Source: Phlebotomus papatasi
Lineage: Eukaryota > Arthropoda > Insecta > Diptera > Psychodidae
DNA length: 64,000 nucleotides
Direction: 5' to 3'
NCBI RefSeq assembly: GCF_024763615.1
Contig: NC_077222.1
Location: forward strand, 36,022,001 to 36,086,000
Shown here: positions 1 to 12,400 of the stretch, in pieces
How positions within the stretch are numbered: position 1 is the first letter of the stretch
Layout: each line of letters opens with the position of its first letter
Notes under the pieces: generated by a model
Databases searched by the model: none
Told to the model about the DNA's origin: nothing
The model's input: only the letters and a program-made list of their open reading frames with translations
Made by a program: the position numbers and the translations under genes

Positions 1-505
1 TTGTCCAAAATAAGAATCAAATTCACCTCTACATATCAATTCATTTTAGAACGTATTAAAACTAATTTTAGTAAAAATAAGACGATAAATAGCTTGCTAA
101 ATTTCTAAACAACCCTTCTGAAAAGATAGTAACAAAAAAAAGTAAATTAGAATTGAAAATATCGCACTTCAAACTTGGAACATCGATGCTTAAAAGCAGA
201 CTGGACAAAATTATGAGCCCTTACCCTATTGTTATTGACGATTTTGAAGGAAAATATGGAAGTCCTTTTGATATCACCCTGTATAATACAGTAGAGCCTC
301 GCTATAATACATATTTGGTTCCAGATTTGACACTTAGGTCGCACTAGTCCATGTCATTTTTTAAAATGATCAACGACTTTTAGTATTGAAATTGTTTGAC
401 GGCTTCCACTTTCTTTGCGATTGTGACTTGTCCTCGCTCTCTTCATTATGGATCACAATTATCACAACTACTCAATTAAGTTTGCCAAAAATATTAAAAT
501 AATTA

Positions 506-822
506 CACTCGACTCTTCGTTATCCGGCTGACTGGGGGACAAAATTACATTTGGGGTTTTTGAATCTTGTCAACGTTTTTTATATTTTCTGCTGTGGGAA
601 TTTGTTTTCTGTCGAAAAACAACAAAATTTTCTTTGTGGTGTGTTTATGTTTCATTTTGTAGCACGATTGTATGTCAAAAACATTGATAAAATGAAAATA
701 ACACATAAATCCACTCTGGACAAACTACATACTTCGTAAAAAATCGTTTTGAATACATCAACCGCCAGCGTTTGGCAGCTGACACCCGGATAACGAAGTG
801 CCGGATAACGAAAAGCCGTGTG
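506..822. mobile_element. Tigger-like MITE, ends with GTTATCCGG motif
   Basis: A 317-bp element is flanked by TA (504-505 and 823-824). The left end contains CTCTTCGTTATCCGG. The right end contains two CCGGATAACGA motifs, the reverse complement. It has no coding capacity and sits inside the 289-1284 element. Confidence 0.55.
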
Positions 823-864
823 TATGACAACATTTCATGTCGCGTACTAAAAAAACATAACCTA

Positions 865-1204
865 CAGTAGACTCTCTCAAATTCGGGCATATGGGACCGA
901 AATGTCAGCCGAATTAGACAGAAATTCGGGCGACAAACTTTTTGAAATGCAACGATTTTTTATTCATGTGCATATAGATATTGAGTTTACACACTAATAT
1001 ATATCGTAAATTGCATAAAAATCCCTCAATAATGCAAAATCACATCAAAACTAAGACAAACAATGCCAAATTTGAGCATATTTGATTCATTTGATAATCA
1101 TAATCAAACTTGAAAAATGACAACAAACTTTTTTCAAATGTAACCGCTGCCCGAATTAAAAAGTAGCCCGCTCTTAAAAGAGCCGAGTTAGCGAGAGTCT
1201 ACTG
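865..1204. mobile_element. MITE family A (CAGTAGACTCTC termini, TA target)
   Basis: The inverted ends CAGTAGACTCTC and GAGAGTCTACTG are flanked by TA on both sides (863-864 and 1205-1206). Subterminal parts repeat AATTCGGGC-type motifs. Related copies lie at 29841-30175 and 54427-54728, so this is a dispersed non-autonomous pogo/Tigger-like family. Confidence 0.75.
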
Positions 1205-1286
1205 TAATTTAAAATCAGTGTTTTGAAATCAACGGTCGATAAATTGTGGACTATAGAGCGATGGCCTATAGCGGGGTTCTACTGTA

Positions 1287-2640
1287 TTGTGAATTCCAAA
1301 TATTGAGCATATTGAAGAAAAAAATCAATGGTGAAACAAATTTTTAACAATGATTAACCAGCTTAACCCTTTAACGACGAGACAGTTTTCGCGAACCGAA
1401 AATCAGCAATAAAAATGAAACCGATAAACAAAATCAGTGAAAGGTCTTATATGTACCGTTAGAAAATCCAGTAGAGTCTGATTCGGTGTATTCTTTACCT
1501 CTATGGGCAATAGGGACAAAAATAGCCCAAAAATTTAAGTAATTTTTCTGACGATACCAATGATTGATAATTTTCACTCTAACGAAAAATATTATGTTTG
1601 AGTCTCGTAGTTTCCAAAAGACGGCCACATCAAAAATTTTATTTTCCTTATTTCTTACTCTGCAGTCGCTCTTTAATGTTGCAAATTTTAAGCCTCCTTC
1701 TATTTGATCGAATTTTGAAATTTTCGGATTGTCACATTTTCTAAGTAGGACAAGATTGCAAGGTCCTTTGGCTCTCGCTATCTAGATGCATTTTTAGTAA
1801 GCAGAAACTGAAATTAAAGGAATTCAAAGTCAAAAAAAAATTTGTTTAATTTCAAAAAGTTGGGTAAAATATTATTCCAGAATATTTGAATAATTTTCTT
1901 AATTTTTCTTTTTTTTGGTAAACTAGGAATGGATAATACGCGGATATTTTTTTTGTGTTCAATTGTTAAACATTTCAGGAATTTCGATTCCCTATGAAAT
2001 TTGTCTCTTTGGGATTGTGATTTTTCGGGATTTTGACTTATTTTGGAATTTTAACTTTTTGTGATTTCGGATTTCCGGGTTTTGGCTTTCTGGATTTTAA
2101 TTTTCAGTATCTTGATCCTTTCGGGATTTCGACCCAATTGAGATTTTTTATTTCGACATTTCGATCCATTTGGGATTTTGGCTTTTCGGGATATGAGTCT
2201 TTTCGAGATTTTGCCTTTCGGAATTCTGACTAGAATATGTAATTTTGTAATTATTAAATGAAAATCTTCAATTGCTTTCTTGACTTTTAGGTTTTTTAAA
2301 TAGAGTTCCTAGATTTCTCAAATTTTCATATTTAAAATTTTAGGAAAAAGTTTTAAAAACTGCATTGACCATCATCGTATCTGAATTTTTCTATTTTGAG
2401 TTTTATTGTTTTTGAATTTATTTTATTAAATAGTAAGTAGGTATTTTACTTTTGTTTCAAAAAAAATTTTATATTCAGATTATAATTTTCAAAAAAAAAC
2501 CAGCTAAGTAGAATATCTAAGAAACACAAAAATTATCAAATAAAAAAAATCCAGCGGGGGAATTCTGTAATAGTATGACAATGTCATATGACAAATTTAA
2601 AAATTGTTATGTAGTAAATTCAGAAAAATAACGAAAATTA
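1287..2640. other. AT-rich intergenic stretch
   Basis: No convincing coding exon is seen. Two short signals stand out. At 1363-1385 an end of the CCTTTAACGACGA type resembles a repeat family found elsewhere in the window. At 2557-2610 there is a GGGGAATTCTGTAA terminus related to the element at 36184-36528. Confidence 0.4.
1970..2235. repeat. Degenerate TTCGGGATTTTGACTTT minisatellite
   Basis: Imperfect units of about 13-20 bp built on TTTCGGGATTTTGACTTT are tandemly arranged. The same unit recurs at 3745-3955 and 11361-11995. Open reading through it gives Phe/Gly/Ile/Leu-rich peptides that are repeat translation, not a gene. Confidence 0.7.
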
Positions 2641-2777
2641 AATTTACATGAGAGAGCTTCTTACAATGACCATTCGATGCTCACCGGGCTTTAAAATTGT
2701 CCTGTTTCCGAATTTACCAAGAAAATTTGGCTAATGACGAGATAAATAAAGTAAGAAAAAAATTAAAAACTTTGCAG

Positions 2778-3335
2778 ACAATCGACGCAACAACTGAGAG
2801 TCACATCTACCAGATCAAACTCACGGAAGCTCTCGTGTCACAGTTGTCCTTCCAAAAGGGCAAAGATGCCGAAGTGGCTTGGATTGATGCTCAGATTGTG
2901 AGTCGAAACCAACAAATAGATGCCACTGGAGAATCCAACGCAATGGACGTAGATATTGAATTCCCCACGGAGGAGATAAAAATTCTTGCACTGGAACCCA
3001 TGAAAGCAGAAGATATTCCCTCCCACGAATCTGTCTTCATCAACGAACTAAAACTCTCAGATTTCAAGCAGATTCTCATGAAGAACAACATCCCATCGGA
3101 ATTTTCTGGCGGAGTCCTTTGGTGTTGCAATGGGGCTCTAGCACTCAAGAGGGTAAGAATTAATGGAGAATAAAAACACATTTTTTGCGGTAGAAATAAT
3201 TTTTTCAGTGAAATAAAAAAAAAACAAATGTACTTCTTTCAGCTGGACACTGGTAAAGTATCCATCGAAGGTGCTCTGTCAGAAGACTACTTCAGAATCC
3301 GTCAGTTGCTTTATGAGCAGTACGCCATTCTTTAA
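2778..3335 (+). CDS. CPSF2: CPSF2 (CPSF100), C-terminal two exons
   Basis: This is the C-terminus of cleavage and polyadenylation specificity factor subunit 2. CPSF2 is the inactive metallo-beta-lactamase partner of CPSF73 in the nuclear pre-mRNA 3'-end processing complex. Exon 2778-3152 follows a TTTGCAG acceptor and ends at GTAAGAAT in phase 0. The last exon, 3243-3335, starts after TTTCTTTCAG. Recognisable family features are the opening TIDATTES, FQKGKDAEVAWIDAQI, the conserved NELKLSDFKQILMKNNI stretch, EFSGGVLWC, and the ending RQLLYEQYAIL. The intron is 90 bp. Reading is open upstream of 2778, but that stretch looks intronic. The first several hundred residues are not visible and probably lie left of the window. 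Its stop is 91 nt from the stop of the opposing Tudor gene. Family assignment is firm; the exact start of the first listed exon is inferred. Confidence 0.93.
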
Positions 3336-3426
3336 TTCAATTTCTTTGTCGAATCGACGACTCATTTGTAAATTGTCAAATATAGAAATCTTTTCATAAA
3401 AATTTCAACAGTTTTTTGGTTTAATT

Positions 3427-6400
3427 TCAGATTTTGCGATATTCCACAAGTTCTAGTCCCACCATGTTCTCTCCCACGTCAAAACCATCAGGATACATGA
3501 TGGTCACTCTTATCTCAGGGTCAACTTCGCTGAAAGTAAATGAAAATTTTCTCTAAAAAACACTTTTCCGATCATTTTTTTTAATAAGTTATTTTCGGAT
3601 TTTTTTGTGTGGTAAGTTTTCACTTCAAGAAATTTTTATTTTTCTAAAAAAAAGTATTTATCACTTTTTTACAAAGTCTCTTTAAATTTTTCGTATTCTT
3701 GTAAATGTTTGTTTAAAAACGGTTCCGATTAAATCCTAAAAAATCGAAGTCCCGAAAGCCAAATTGACCTATTCGGGATTTTGATCTTTTTGGGTTTTTG
3801 GATTTTCAAGATTTTGGCTTTTGGAATTTTGACTTTCAGGATTTTGTCTTTTCGAGACTTTGGCTGTCGGGACTTTAACTTTTCCGGATTTTGGTTTTCG
3901 AGATTTTGGTTCGTTTAGGATTTAGACTCATTCGGGATTTTGTTTTGTTGAATTTTGTTACGTTCATTTTTGAAAATGAACGTGAACATGCTGCATATGC
4001 TGCATATTCCCTCAATCGATCAAAAATGTACTAGAGATCGCGCGCCAAACTTGATCTATTTATCACTCTATGGTGGGGGAATAATTGCCCTGATATCGGG
4101 TGATAAAAAGAAGATCGCTCTCTTGCTCTGCAGCCACCGTCCCAGCAACATCATTTTAAGTGTCGTCCGTAAAATTGTTCCGCGTGTCATTGAAATTAAA
4201 TTTGTAATTTAATTATAGAAAAGTGTTTTAGTGTAAAATATAAATTGTTGTCCCTCGTATTAAGTGGTGTTTTAACTGGTGCAAGATCCTTGTAGGATCT
4301 GGCGCCCAACATAAAAAATTTAGAGAAGTATTTTGCATCAGGTAAGTACGGTGATTTTCTCGTATGCTCGAAGAGAATCACCGCACCGCATCGAGGGATC
4401 TTAAAGTTACCCCGTGTATATATTGGTAACAAATTTGGCGCCCAACAAACGGGCTGTGTGTGAAAATCCGCGGAAAAGCTCTGCCGTGTAGGATATTGTA
4501 GCTTGGAAAGTGGAAAATTTTGCATTTTTCTGACCACGCGGTCATAGTAGAAAAAACGTGGTGTTGCGTGATCTCTGCTGAATTTTGGGTGCCGTAAAAA
4601 ATTTATTGCGCATTTCCAGTGGGATTAATTTATTGGGATTTTGTGGTGCAGATCCAAGGTGCATTGTCTTTAGTTAAATGGTGTACGGTATATGTGATAA
4701 CATTGGATTATTTCTGGAGTTGATTCCACATTTTTGATAGAAATTGGTAAAGTGGTGCGGGGGGATTTAAAATTATTTCTCCTATTTTTCCGCAATTTTT
4801 TGAAAAAAAAAAAAAGATGGCAACTGCTAATATTGAAACTGAGACTTCGGATTTTACTCTGGATTTTTCGCTATTGTCTGAGGATGATATCAAATTCGAG
4901 TTAAGTCTTAGGGGTAGAGGCCCCCCATGGGATAATAGAGATTTGAAAGCAGAGTTGAACAAGTATTGGGAATATCCTCAAAGAATGATTGTTCACTTGA
5001 ACAACTCGATGCATGATTTGGTAACTCGTGCTGCCGAATTTGAGTTTAACCTCATGGATCCCAAACCTTCCCAAAATAGTGCGATTAAAATCCTATACAT
5101 TTATTTGCAACATCGTTGCAAATATGTAGCCGACGCTGGTGATCCAGATAAAGCAAAATCCAGAAAAGTCTTGAGAATGATAGATAGACATATGCAAGAA
5201 TATGAAAATCGTGAACAATTAAATGCATCTGGGAGTGATACTTTAGCTGTTGAGCTGCCACGTGGTAGGGGACGGGGGGCAATTCCGAAATATGCTAGCC
5301 ATCTGAATGTTCCGTTCTTGGTAAACGGTGGTAGGTGCTCTCCAAATTTACAGACAAATTTAAACCCTCCGAATATTGAGCAGACAGCTGAAATACCTCC
5401 GGGAAATAACCAAGTCGATACAGTTTTCAATGTTAGGGTCACTCCGGCTTCCTTTAAGGACTGGGGTATTTCCTTTTCGGGTGCACGAGGGTCTAAAAAA
5501 GTGCGTTCTTTTATCTTGGAATTGGAGCGTATGAGTGCAGCACAAGGGGTACCATTGCACGTTGTAAATCGCGCGGTTCGCCTTTTCCTAACGGGAGATG
5601 CCTTGCTATGGTACAATACGTGTTGGCAGTATCTTTCTACGTGGGAATCGTTCTCGATGGCTATTAGGTCTGCATTTATGGATGTGGAAAGCGATTTTTC
5701 TATTAGGAAGCGTATAGAAGAAAGAAAACAGCGTCCGGGTGAACCAGTTGAGGTGTTTTTGGCGGCCATGCAAGAATTGTTCGATGAACTTGAGGATGGA
5801 ATATCGGAAAATGAGAAAATTAGACTCACTAGGAGGAATTTATTATTTACATTCTCAAATCCATTGGCCCTAACACAGATTCAATCCATGGTTCATTTGG
5901 GATCTCTTTTAAAGCAGATTGAGCTGAATAGGTTGTTTACGCCTCCTAACCCACAAAGATCAGGCTTTTCAAATCAATCCCAATCGAGGCAGGTTAATGA
6001 GGTGTCTTCACCGCGTAATTCTGTTCCAAATAATCAGCAACGACCAAATACGAATAATCGGAGAGAAGATAGGCAAATTCCGCGTGAGGGTAATCAAATA
6101 ACGTGCGTGAATTGTGGTGTTTCCGGTCATAAAGCAAGGGAATGCACACAACCCCGGAAGTGTAATATTATGTGCTATAAGTGCGGGTTAGAGAATACGA
6201 TAACCTCGAGATGCCCTGTGTGTAAGCCGAAGGGGGAAGAAGGGGCGGCTCGTCCGTGAAGGTGTCTCGGGTCGCTAATGTAAAGTCCAAAAAACCCTTC
6301 AAACCTCGTGATATTGTTAATTCTGCTTTTAAGAAAGTAAAGTTGAAAGGAAGGAGGGGAGGGGGGTATAGTCGGAATAGGAATCCTCCGTTAAATTTAG

Positions 6401-9400
6401 AAGAATCCTTTGTAAGTGAAAATATTGTAGATTTAAGTGTTAAATTTAATAATATTAAAGTGCAAACTAAAGATCTCGTGAGTGAAAGTGGGGAAAATGT
6501 ATCGCGTCCAAAAATAAATATAATTAACGACGTTGTAAATACCATTTCCAGTGATGTTCATGGTAGAATATACTGTGAAGTAAAAATCTGCGATCAGATT
6601 GTTAGGGGTCTCTTTGACACAGGTGCCACTTGTTCGGTTCTAGGGAAGGATGGACTGAAATTCCTGAAAAACCTGAAGTGGGAAGTAAAGTCAGAGAGTA
6701 CTTTTCTTAGAACGGCAGATGGTTCGGTCCATCAGACATCTTATTCTGCCGATGTCCCCATAACATTTAATGGAGTCACTAGGACTCTATCTCTGATCGT
6801 TTGTGATCAATTATCTCATCCGTTATATTTAGGAATTGATTTTTGTAGAAGTTTCGGCGTTAAAGTAACGTTTCCGGGTCCACAGGTTGGCGAGGTAAAT
6901 AAATCTCCACAGTTGACTGAAAAAGAAAGTACGCAACTTCAAGAGTGTATAAGAGATTTTTTGGTTACTCAGGAAGGGCAATTAGGTTGTACTAACGTCC
7001 TCAAACATAAAATTGACACTGGTGATAGTCCACCAGTTCGTCAGAGGGCTTATCCAGTCCCTTTTCATAGACAAAAAGCATTAGATGAAGAGCTTAAGCG
7101 TTTGCTGAAATTGGGAATAATAAGCGAATGTCGCACTAGCCCATGGTCTAATCCTGTAACTATAGTAACCAAACCTAATGGTCAAGCCAGAATTTGTTTA
7201 GATGCTAGGAAGTTAAATGAAGTCACTGTGAGAGATACCTTTGCCATACCCAACATTGACAACATCCTATCAAAATTGATAGGAACTCAATATCTCTCGT
7301 CCTTAGACTTGTCTGATGCATTCTTTCAGATAGAACTGGATGACGATTCTAAGCTGAAGACGGCTTTCTGTATCCCAGGAAGGCCGATGTACATCTACAA
7401 CCGGATGCCATTTGGGTGTACCAACTCGGCTCAGGAAATGTCGAGGCTCATGTCTCGAGTTATTGGGGTCGACCTGGAGCCCGAGGTCTTCTGTTTCGTC
7501 GATGACATCATCATCGCCACGGACACCTTTGAGCAACATGTGAAGTGTCTCCGGGAGGTTGCTCGTCGTCTGAAGGCAGCGAATCTAACCATCAGTGCAA
7601 CGAAGTCCAGATTCTGTGTACCAGAGTTAGTCTATCTGGGCTACACAGTCAGCGCATCAGGTGTTAGTCCTAACCGGGAGAAAGTCAAAGCCATCCAGGA
7701 TATCCAGCCACCTCGCACAGTCAAGCAAGTGCGACAGCTTCTGGGAATGATGTCTTGGTTTCGTCGCTTCATTCCGAACTTCAGCGTAGTAGCAGCGCCC
7801 ATCACAGACATGCTGAAGGGTAATCCCACCAAGATTACCTGGACGGATGAAGCAACCACCGCACTGGAACGACTGAAGGAGCTTCTTACCACCGCACCAG
7901 TATTGGCCACTCCTGATTATACACAACCGTTTATAATCAAGTGCGACGCATCGGATTTCGGAGCTGGAGGATGCCTGCTTCAGGGAACCGGAGAGGACCA
8001 GCGTGTGATCTCCTACTTCTCCCACAAGTTCACGGCAAGTCAGAAAAATTATTCCACCACCGAAAAAGAGTGTCTCGCGGTTGTTTTGTCAGTAGAAAAA
8101 TTTAGAGATTACATAGAGGGGGCAATTTTTACTGTCGAAACCGATCATTCTGCCCTATTATGGTTATTAAAAACCAATGAAGTCAAGGGGAGATTGGCAA
8201 GGTGGGTTATGAAGCTACAATTTCATAATTTTAAAGTAGTTCACAGAGCGGGAAAAGATCATATCTTACCCGATTTTCTTTCTCGAAATGTAGAATCAAT
8301 TGAGGGAAGTTCTGGGGATAAATGGTACTCTAGACTGTATAAGAAAGTCTCGGGTAATCCTTCAGATTTTCCAGATTTCTTGATTAAAGACGGAAAATTA
8401 TATAAGAACTGTACATTTCTGAGCGATGAGAGAATATCTCGGCATAAGTGGAAATTGGTTGTCCCGCAAGAAGATCGAAAAGCGATTTTAGAAAAATATC
8501 ATGATGAGCCAACTGGAGGTCACTTGGGCTATTTTAAAACTTTTGGTAGGATTTGTGAATACTTTTATTGGCCTAAGATGCGCCAAGAAGTTGCTCGGTA
8601 TGTTAAGAATTGTGATACTTGCAAATCGATCAAAGCCCCTAATTATTCCTTAACACCATCAATGGGTAAATTTATAGAGGCGAAGCGTCCCTGGGAGTTT
8701 GTCTCGGCAGATTTCGTTGGGCCATTGGTAAAGACCAGGAGAGGATTTGCTTGGCTATTAGTGATAGTAGATAAACTGAGTAAATTCATTCTCTTGTTCC
8801 CGATGAGAAATGCTAAGTCACAGGGCGTGATTAGAGTCCTTAGAGAAAATGTGTTCTCGATTTTCGGCTATCCAAGAATTTTTTATACGGATTGTGGCAC
8901 TAGTTTTGTCAGTAAAGACATAGAAAATTATCTAGCACAACATAAAATCAAGCATTGGACCACCGCTGCATACCATCCCCAAGCAAATGCTACGGAACGG
9001 TACAATAGGGGGGTCGTTACCGCTATTAAATCCTACATAAAGGATAAGCACAATAGGTGGGATGAATTTTTGCCTGAGATTGGTGTCTCCTTAAGAGCAT
9101 CAATCAATGAGGGAACGAAGTATAGTCCTTATTTTCTCAATTTTGGGCAAAATATGATGTCAAATGGACAGGAGTATGAGGTAGAAGATGTCCGAAACCC
9201 ACAAGATAGCGATGATAGGCTAGATTCTGTTCAAAAGTCTCGAAATAATGCACATGAGAACCTTAGGAAGATTCATGCAACTTCTCAAGGACAGTATGAT
9301 AATGCTCATAGTGCTAGGGATCACGAATTCAATGTAGGTGATATAGTTTGGAGACGAAATTTTCGACTCTCAAATGCTTTGCAGGGTTTGCAAGCAAAGT

Positions 9401-12400
9401 TTTTCCCTACTTGGGTAAAAGCCAAGGTGATTTCCAAACGAAATCAGGTGTACATAGTCCATGATGTGGAAGATGAAAATCGAAAAGGGCGTTACCACAA
9501 AAAAGATTTAAAGCCCGATTGATTGGTTAGGAAAATATGTTTGCACATATTGTAATTTTAGAGTGTATCTAAGTGTTATTTAGTTGAATTTGGGAAATTT
9601 TAGATATTTCATTTTAGTAATTATTAAATCAAATTTCATTAAATATTATGGTACAGGAGATCTACGATCCGAGGGTAGTCTGATCGCTCCATCTCTGGGA
9701 TAACTTGAGATTCTCTACCTGTTTTTCCATTTATTCCTATCCCAAGTTCGACTAACCTTCATATTTCTTAAGTTATATGCTAAGTCTTTTCTTATTCACT
9801 TTTACCCTCTCGATTCTAAGATGCAAGGACTTATCTAAAGTAAATCTAATTGAGTAAATCTGTGTGCCCCTAAAACTTATTGCCTGTGATGCTCTGCGAT
9901 GTACCTCAGTACCGTGGCTTAAGTGGGTATTATTTACCAAAATACAATTTTTTAGTAACCAAAAAAAAAAGAGTGCATATGTATATTTATTGTCTCCCGT
10001 TCATTATGCCCAGAAAACACGACATTGTCCTGCACAAATTTATTGATGAGTTGGCACCCGAGTAGTGACTCTCGGTGGCGCAATTCACCCCTGTAGGCTA
10101 AGTCTGGGGGTGTAATTACCGAACTGCAGATAAATCATTTGGTGCTGAATGCCCAAGAGTAGTAGATGCACAAGAGGTGCAGAATGAAGTAGGAAATGCA
10201 CTTAAGAGATAGTAGAAGAAGTTGGTTACATATTTATAGAATATCCATGCCGTTTTGTCACTGAGGTCCGGAGGAGAGTCTTTCAGGAGTAAGGGGGAAC
10301 AGATGTCCTGGATTGTCCTTAAAAATCCATTTCTTTTCACGAGCCAAAAAAAAAAAAAAAAAAACTTGAAGCTCCTAAATGGGTCCTTTAGTTAAGAATC
10401 GATGGCGTATTTGGAGATGGGGGAATTTGGCATTACATTTTTTCCTGAATAGATTATTTTAGGATCATTCAGGCGGATTAACAAGAGATACTAATAATCC
10501 AGAGCCCCAAACTCTTTTACTCTCCATCGATCCTTCCTTTCCGGTCTTCTGAACTTCCTGGGGGATTTTCGAGTCTATTCCTGGAGTAGGATGCGAAAGG
10601 AGTATCTTCAGCTTCGTGTAGAAATTGTTTTCAATTATTTGATCAAGAAGTATTTCGAGCAAAACAGTCCTTGTGTGGGTTTCGAGAGATTAGTGTTAAA
10701 TATATTTAATCTATTGTTGCTAGGGAGGTGTATCATTATTTAAAATTTTAATTTAATCTATATTTATTTTGAAAATATATTATTAATTTAGTCTATCAGT
10801 AGCAAGTTCATCACTTTAGATATTTTTAATTCCTAGTAAAGAATCTTTTTTTTGCGGTTTTTTTTTGGGCAAGAAGGGGGATGATGTTACGTTCATTTTT
10901 GAAAATGAACGTGAACATGCTGCATATGCTGCATATTCCCTCAATCGATCAAAAATGTACTAGAGATCGCGCGCCAAACTTGATCTATTTATCACTCTAT
11001 GGTGGGGGAATAATTGCCCTGATATCGGGTGATAAAAAGAAGATCGCTCTCTTGCTCTGCAGCCACCGTCCCAGCAACATCATTTTAAGTGTCGTCCGTA
11101 AAATTGTTCCGCGTGTCATTGAAATTAAATTTGTAATTTAATTATAGAAAAGTGTTTTAGTGTAAAATATAAATTGTTGTCCCTCGTATTAAGTGGTGTT
11201 TTAACTGGTGCAAGATCCTTGTAGGATCTGGCGCCCAACATAAAAAATTTAGAGAAGTATTTTGCATCAGGTAAGTACGGTGATTTTCTCGTATGCTCGA
11301 AGAGAATCACCGCACCGCATCGAGGGATCTTAAAGTTACCCCGTGTATATATTGGTAACAATTTGACTTTCAGAATTTTGGCTAATCGGGATTTTGTCTT
11401 TTCTGGATTTTGGTTATTAGCCATTTCGACCCATTCGGGATTTTGTCTCTTCAGGATTTTTGTTTTTGAGATTTTGACTTTCAGGATCTTTACCCATTCG
11501 GGATTTGTCCTTTCGAGATTTCGATCCATTCGGGATTTTGTTTTTTTTTCGAAATTTTGACTTCGGGATTTCGACCCAATCGAGATTTTGACTCTCAGGG
11601 ATTTCTGTTTTTTGGAATTTTGACCTTTTTAGGATTTTGGCGTCTTTGGATTTTAAATTTTTGGTATTTTAGTTTCCAGGATCTCGGCATTCGGGATTTC
11701 GACTTCTCCGGGATTTTGTCTTTTCTGAATATTGGCTTTCGGGATTTTGACTTTTTGAACTTTTTGGCTTTCGGAACTTTGACTTTCGGGATTTTGGTTC
11801 ATTTGGGATTTCGTCCCATTCAGGATTTTGGCTATTCGATATTTTGTCTCTTCTGGATATTGGGTCATTCGGAATATTGGCTATTCGGGACTTCGAGCCA
11901 TTCGGGATTTATCCTTTCGATTTTGACTTTCAGGATTTTGGCTTTTCGAAATTTAAGTCTTTTCGGGATTTTGGCTTTCGGAATTTTAAGCAGGACCCGT
12001 ATAAAAATTATGAATAAAGTTGAGCTTATTGTAAAAAAAAACTAAGGTCAATACTTACATAATTTTGAACATGATGTTCTTCAAATTGTTCACATTGGCT
12101 TCAATGAGAGTTGCCTGAAGATATTTGGTTGCGTCCACAATTTTCTCTTTGATCATGGAAACATTGGCAATCCTTACGCGGTAGGCGAAGAAAGGCAAAT
12201 GATCAAAGTCCGAGCACCACTTCCTGAGATCCTTCTTACTGACTTCTGCAGTATTGCCATAATCTACATATCGGACCTTAAAAAAATCATGATATCAAAA
12301 TCAGAGCTTCAAAGATCATTCATTCAATCATCTCAATCTTACGCGGTATTTCTGGCCAATGGGAAAATCAACAATTTGGGCTCGATGCCAGTGACCGTAG

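Larger units (their letters stand above)
289..1284. mobile_element. Outer Tigger/pogo-like foldback element
   Basis: The left end at 289 reads CAGTAGAGCCTCGCTATAA. The right end, read on the minus strand from 1284, is CAGTAGAACCCCGCTATAG. Both ends touch a TA dinucleotide. A CAGTAGA terminus with TA duplication is typical of pogo/Tigger-type Tc1-mariner elements. No transposase is visible. Two further elements of the same general type (506-822 and 865-1204) lie inside it. Pairing of these two ends as one element is inference. Confidence 0.5.
3956..11360 (+). mobile_element. Complete Ty3/Gypsy LTR retrotransposon
   Basis: The 7405-bp element is bounded by ATTT target duplications (3952-3955 and 11361-11364). 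It has two 476-bp LTRs that begin TGTTAC and end GTAACA, a primer-binding site at 4436, gag, pol ordered PR-RT-RH-IN, and a purine tract before the right LTR. The domain order with integrase after RNase H places it in Ty3/Gypsy (Metaviridae). No env-like third ORF is seen. The LTRs read as identical and both ORFs are intact, so insertion is recent. It is antisense to the host Tudor gene. Confidence 0.95.

Noticed and set aside
153..347. 64-codon plus-strand ORF and its antisense shadow
   Set aside because: It runs into the left end of a Tigger-like element and has no family features or splice context.
3955..4212. 85-codon ORF repeated at 10881-11141
   Set aside because: It is the LTR sequence itself, in both LTRs; not a gene.
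11557..12045. 162-codon ORF rich in Phe, Gly, Ile and Leu
   Set aside because: It is translation of the TTCGGGATTTTG minisatellite, which lacks stops in this frame.
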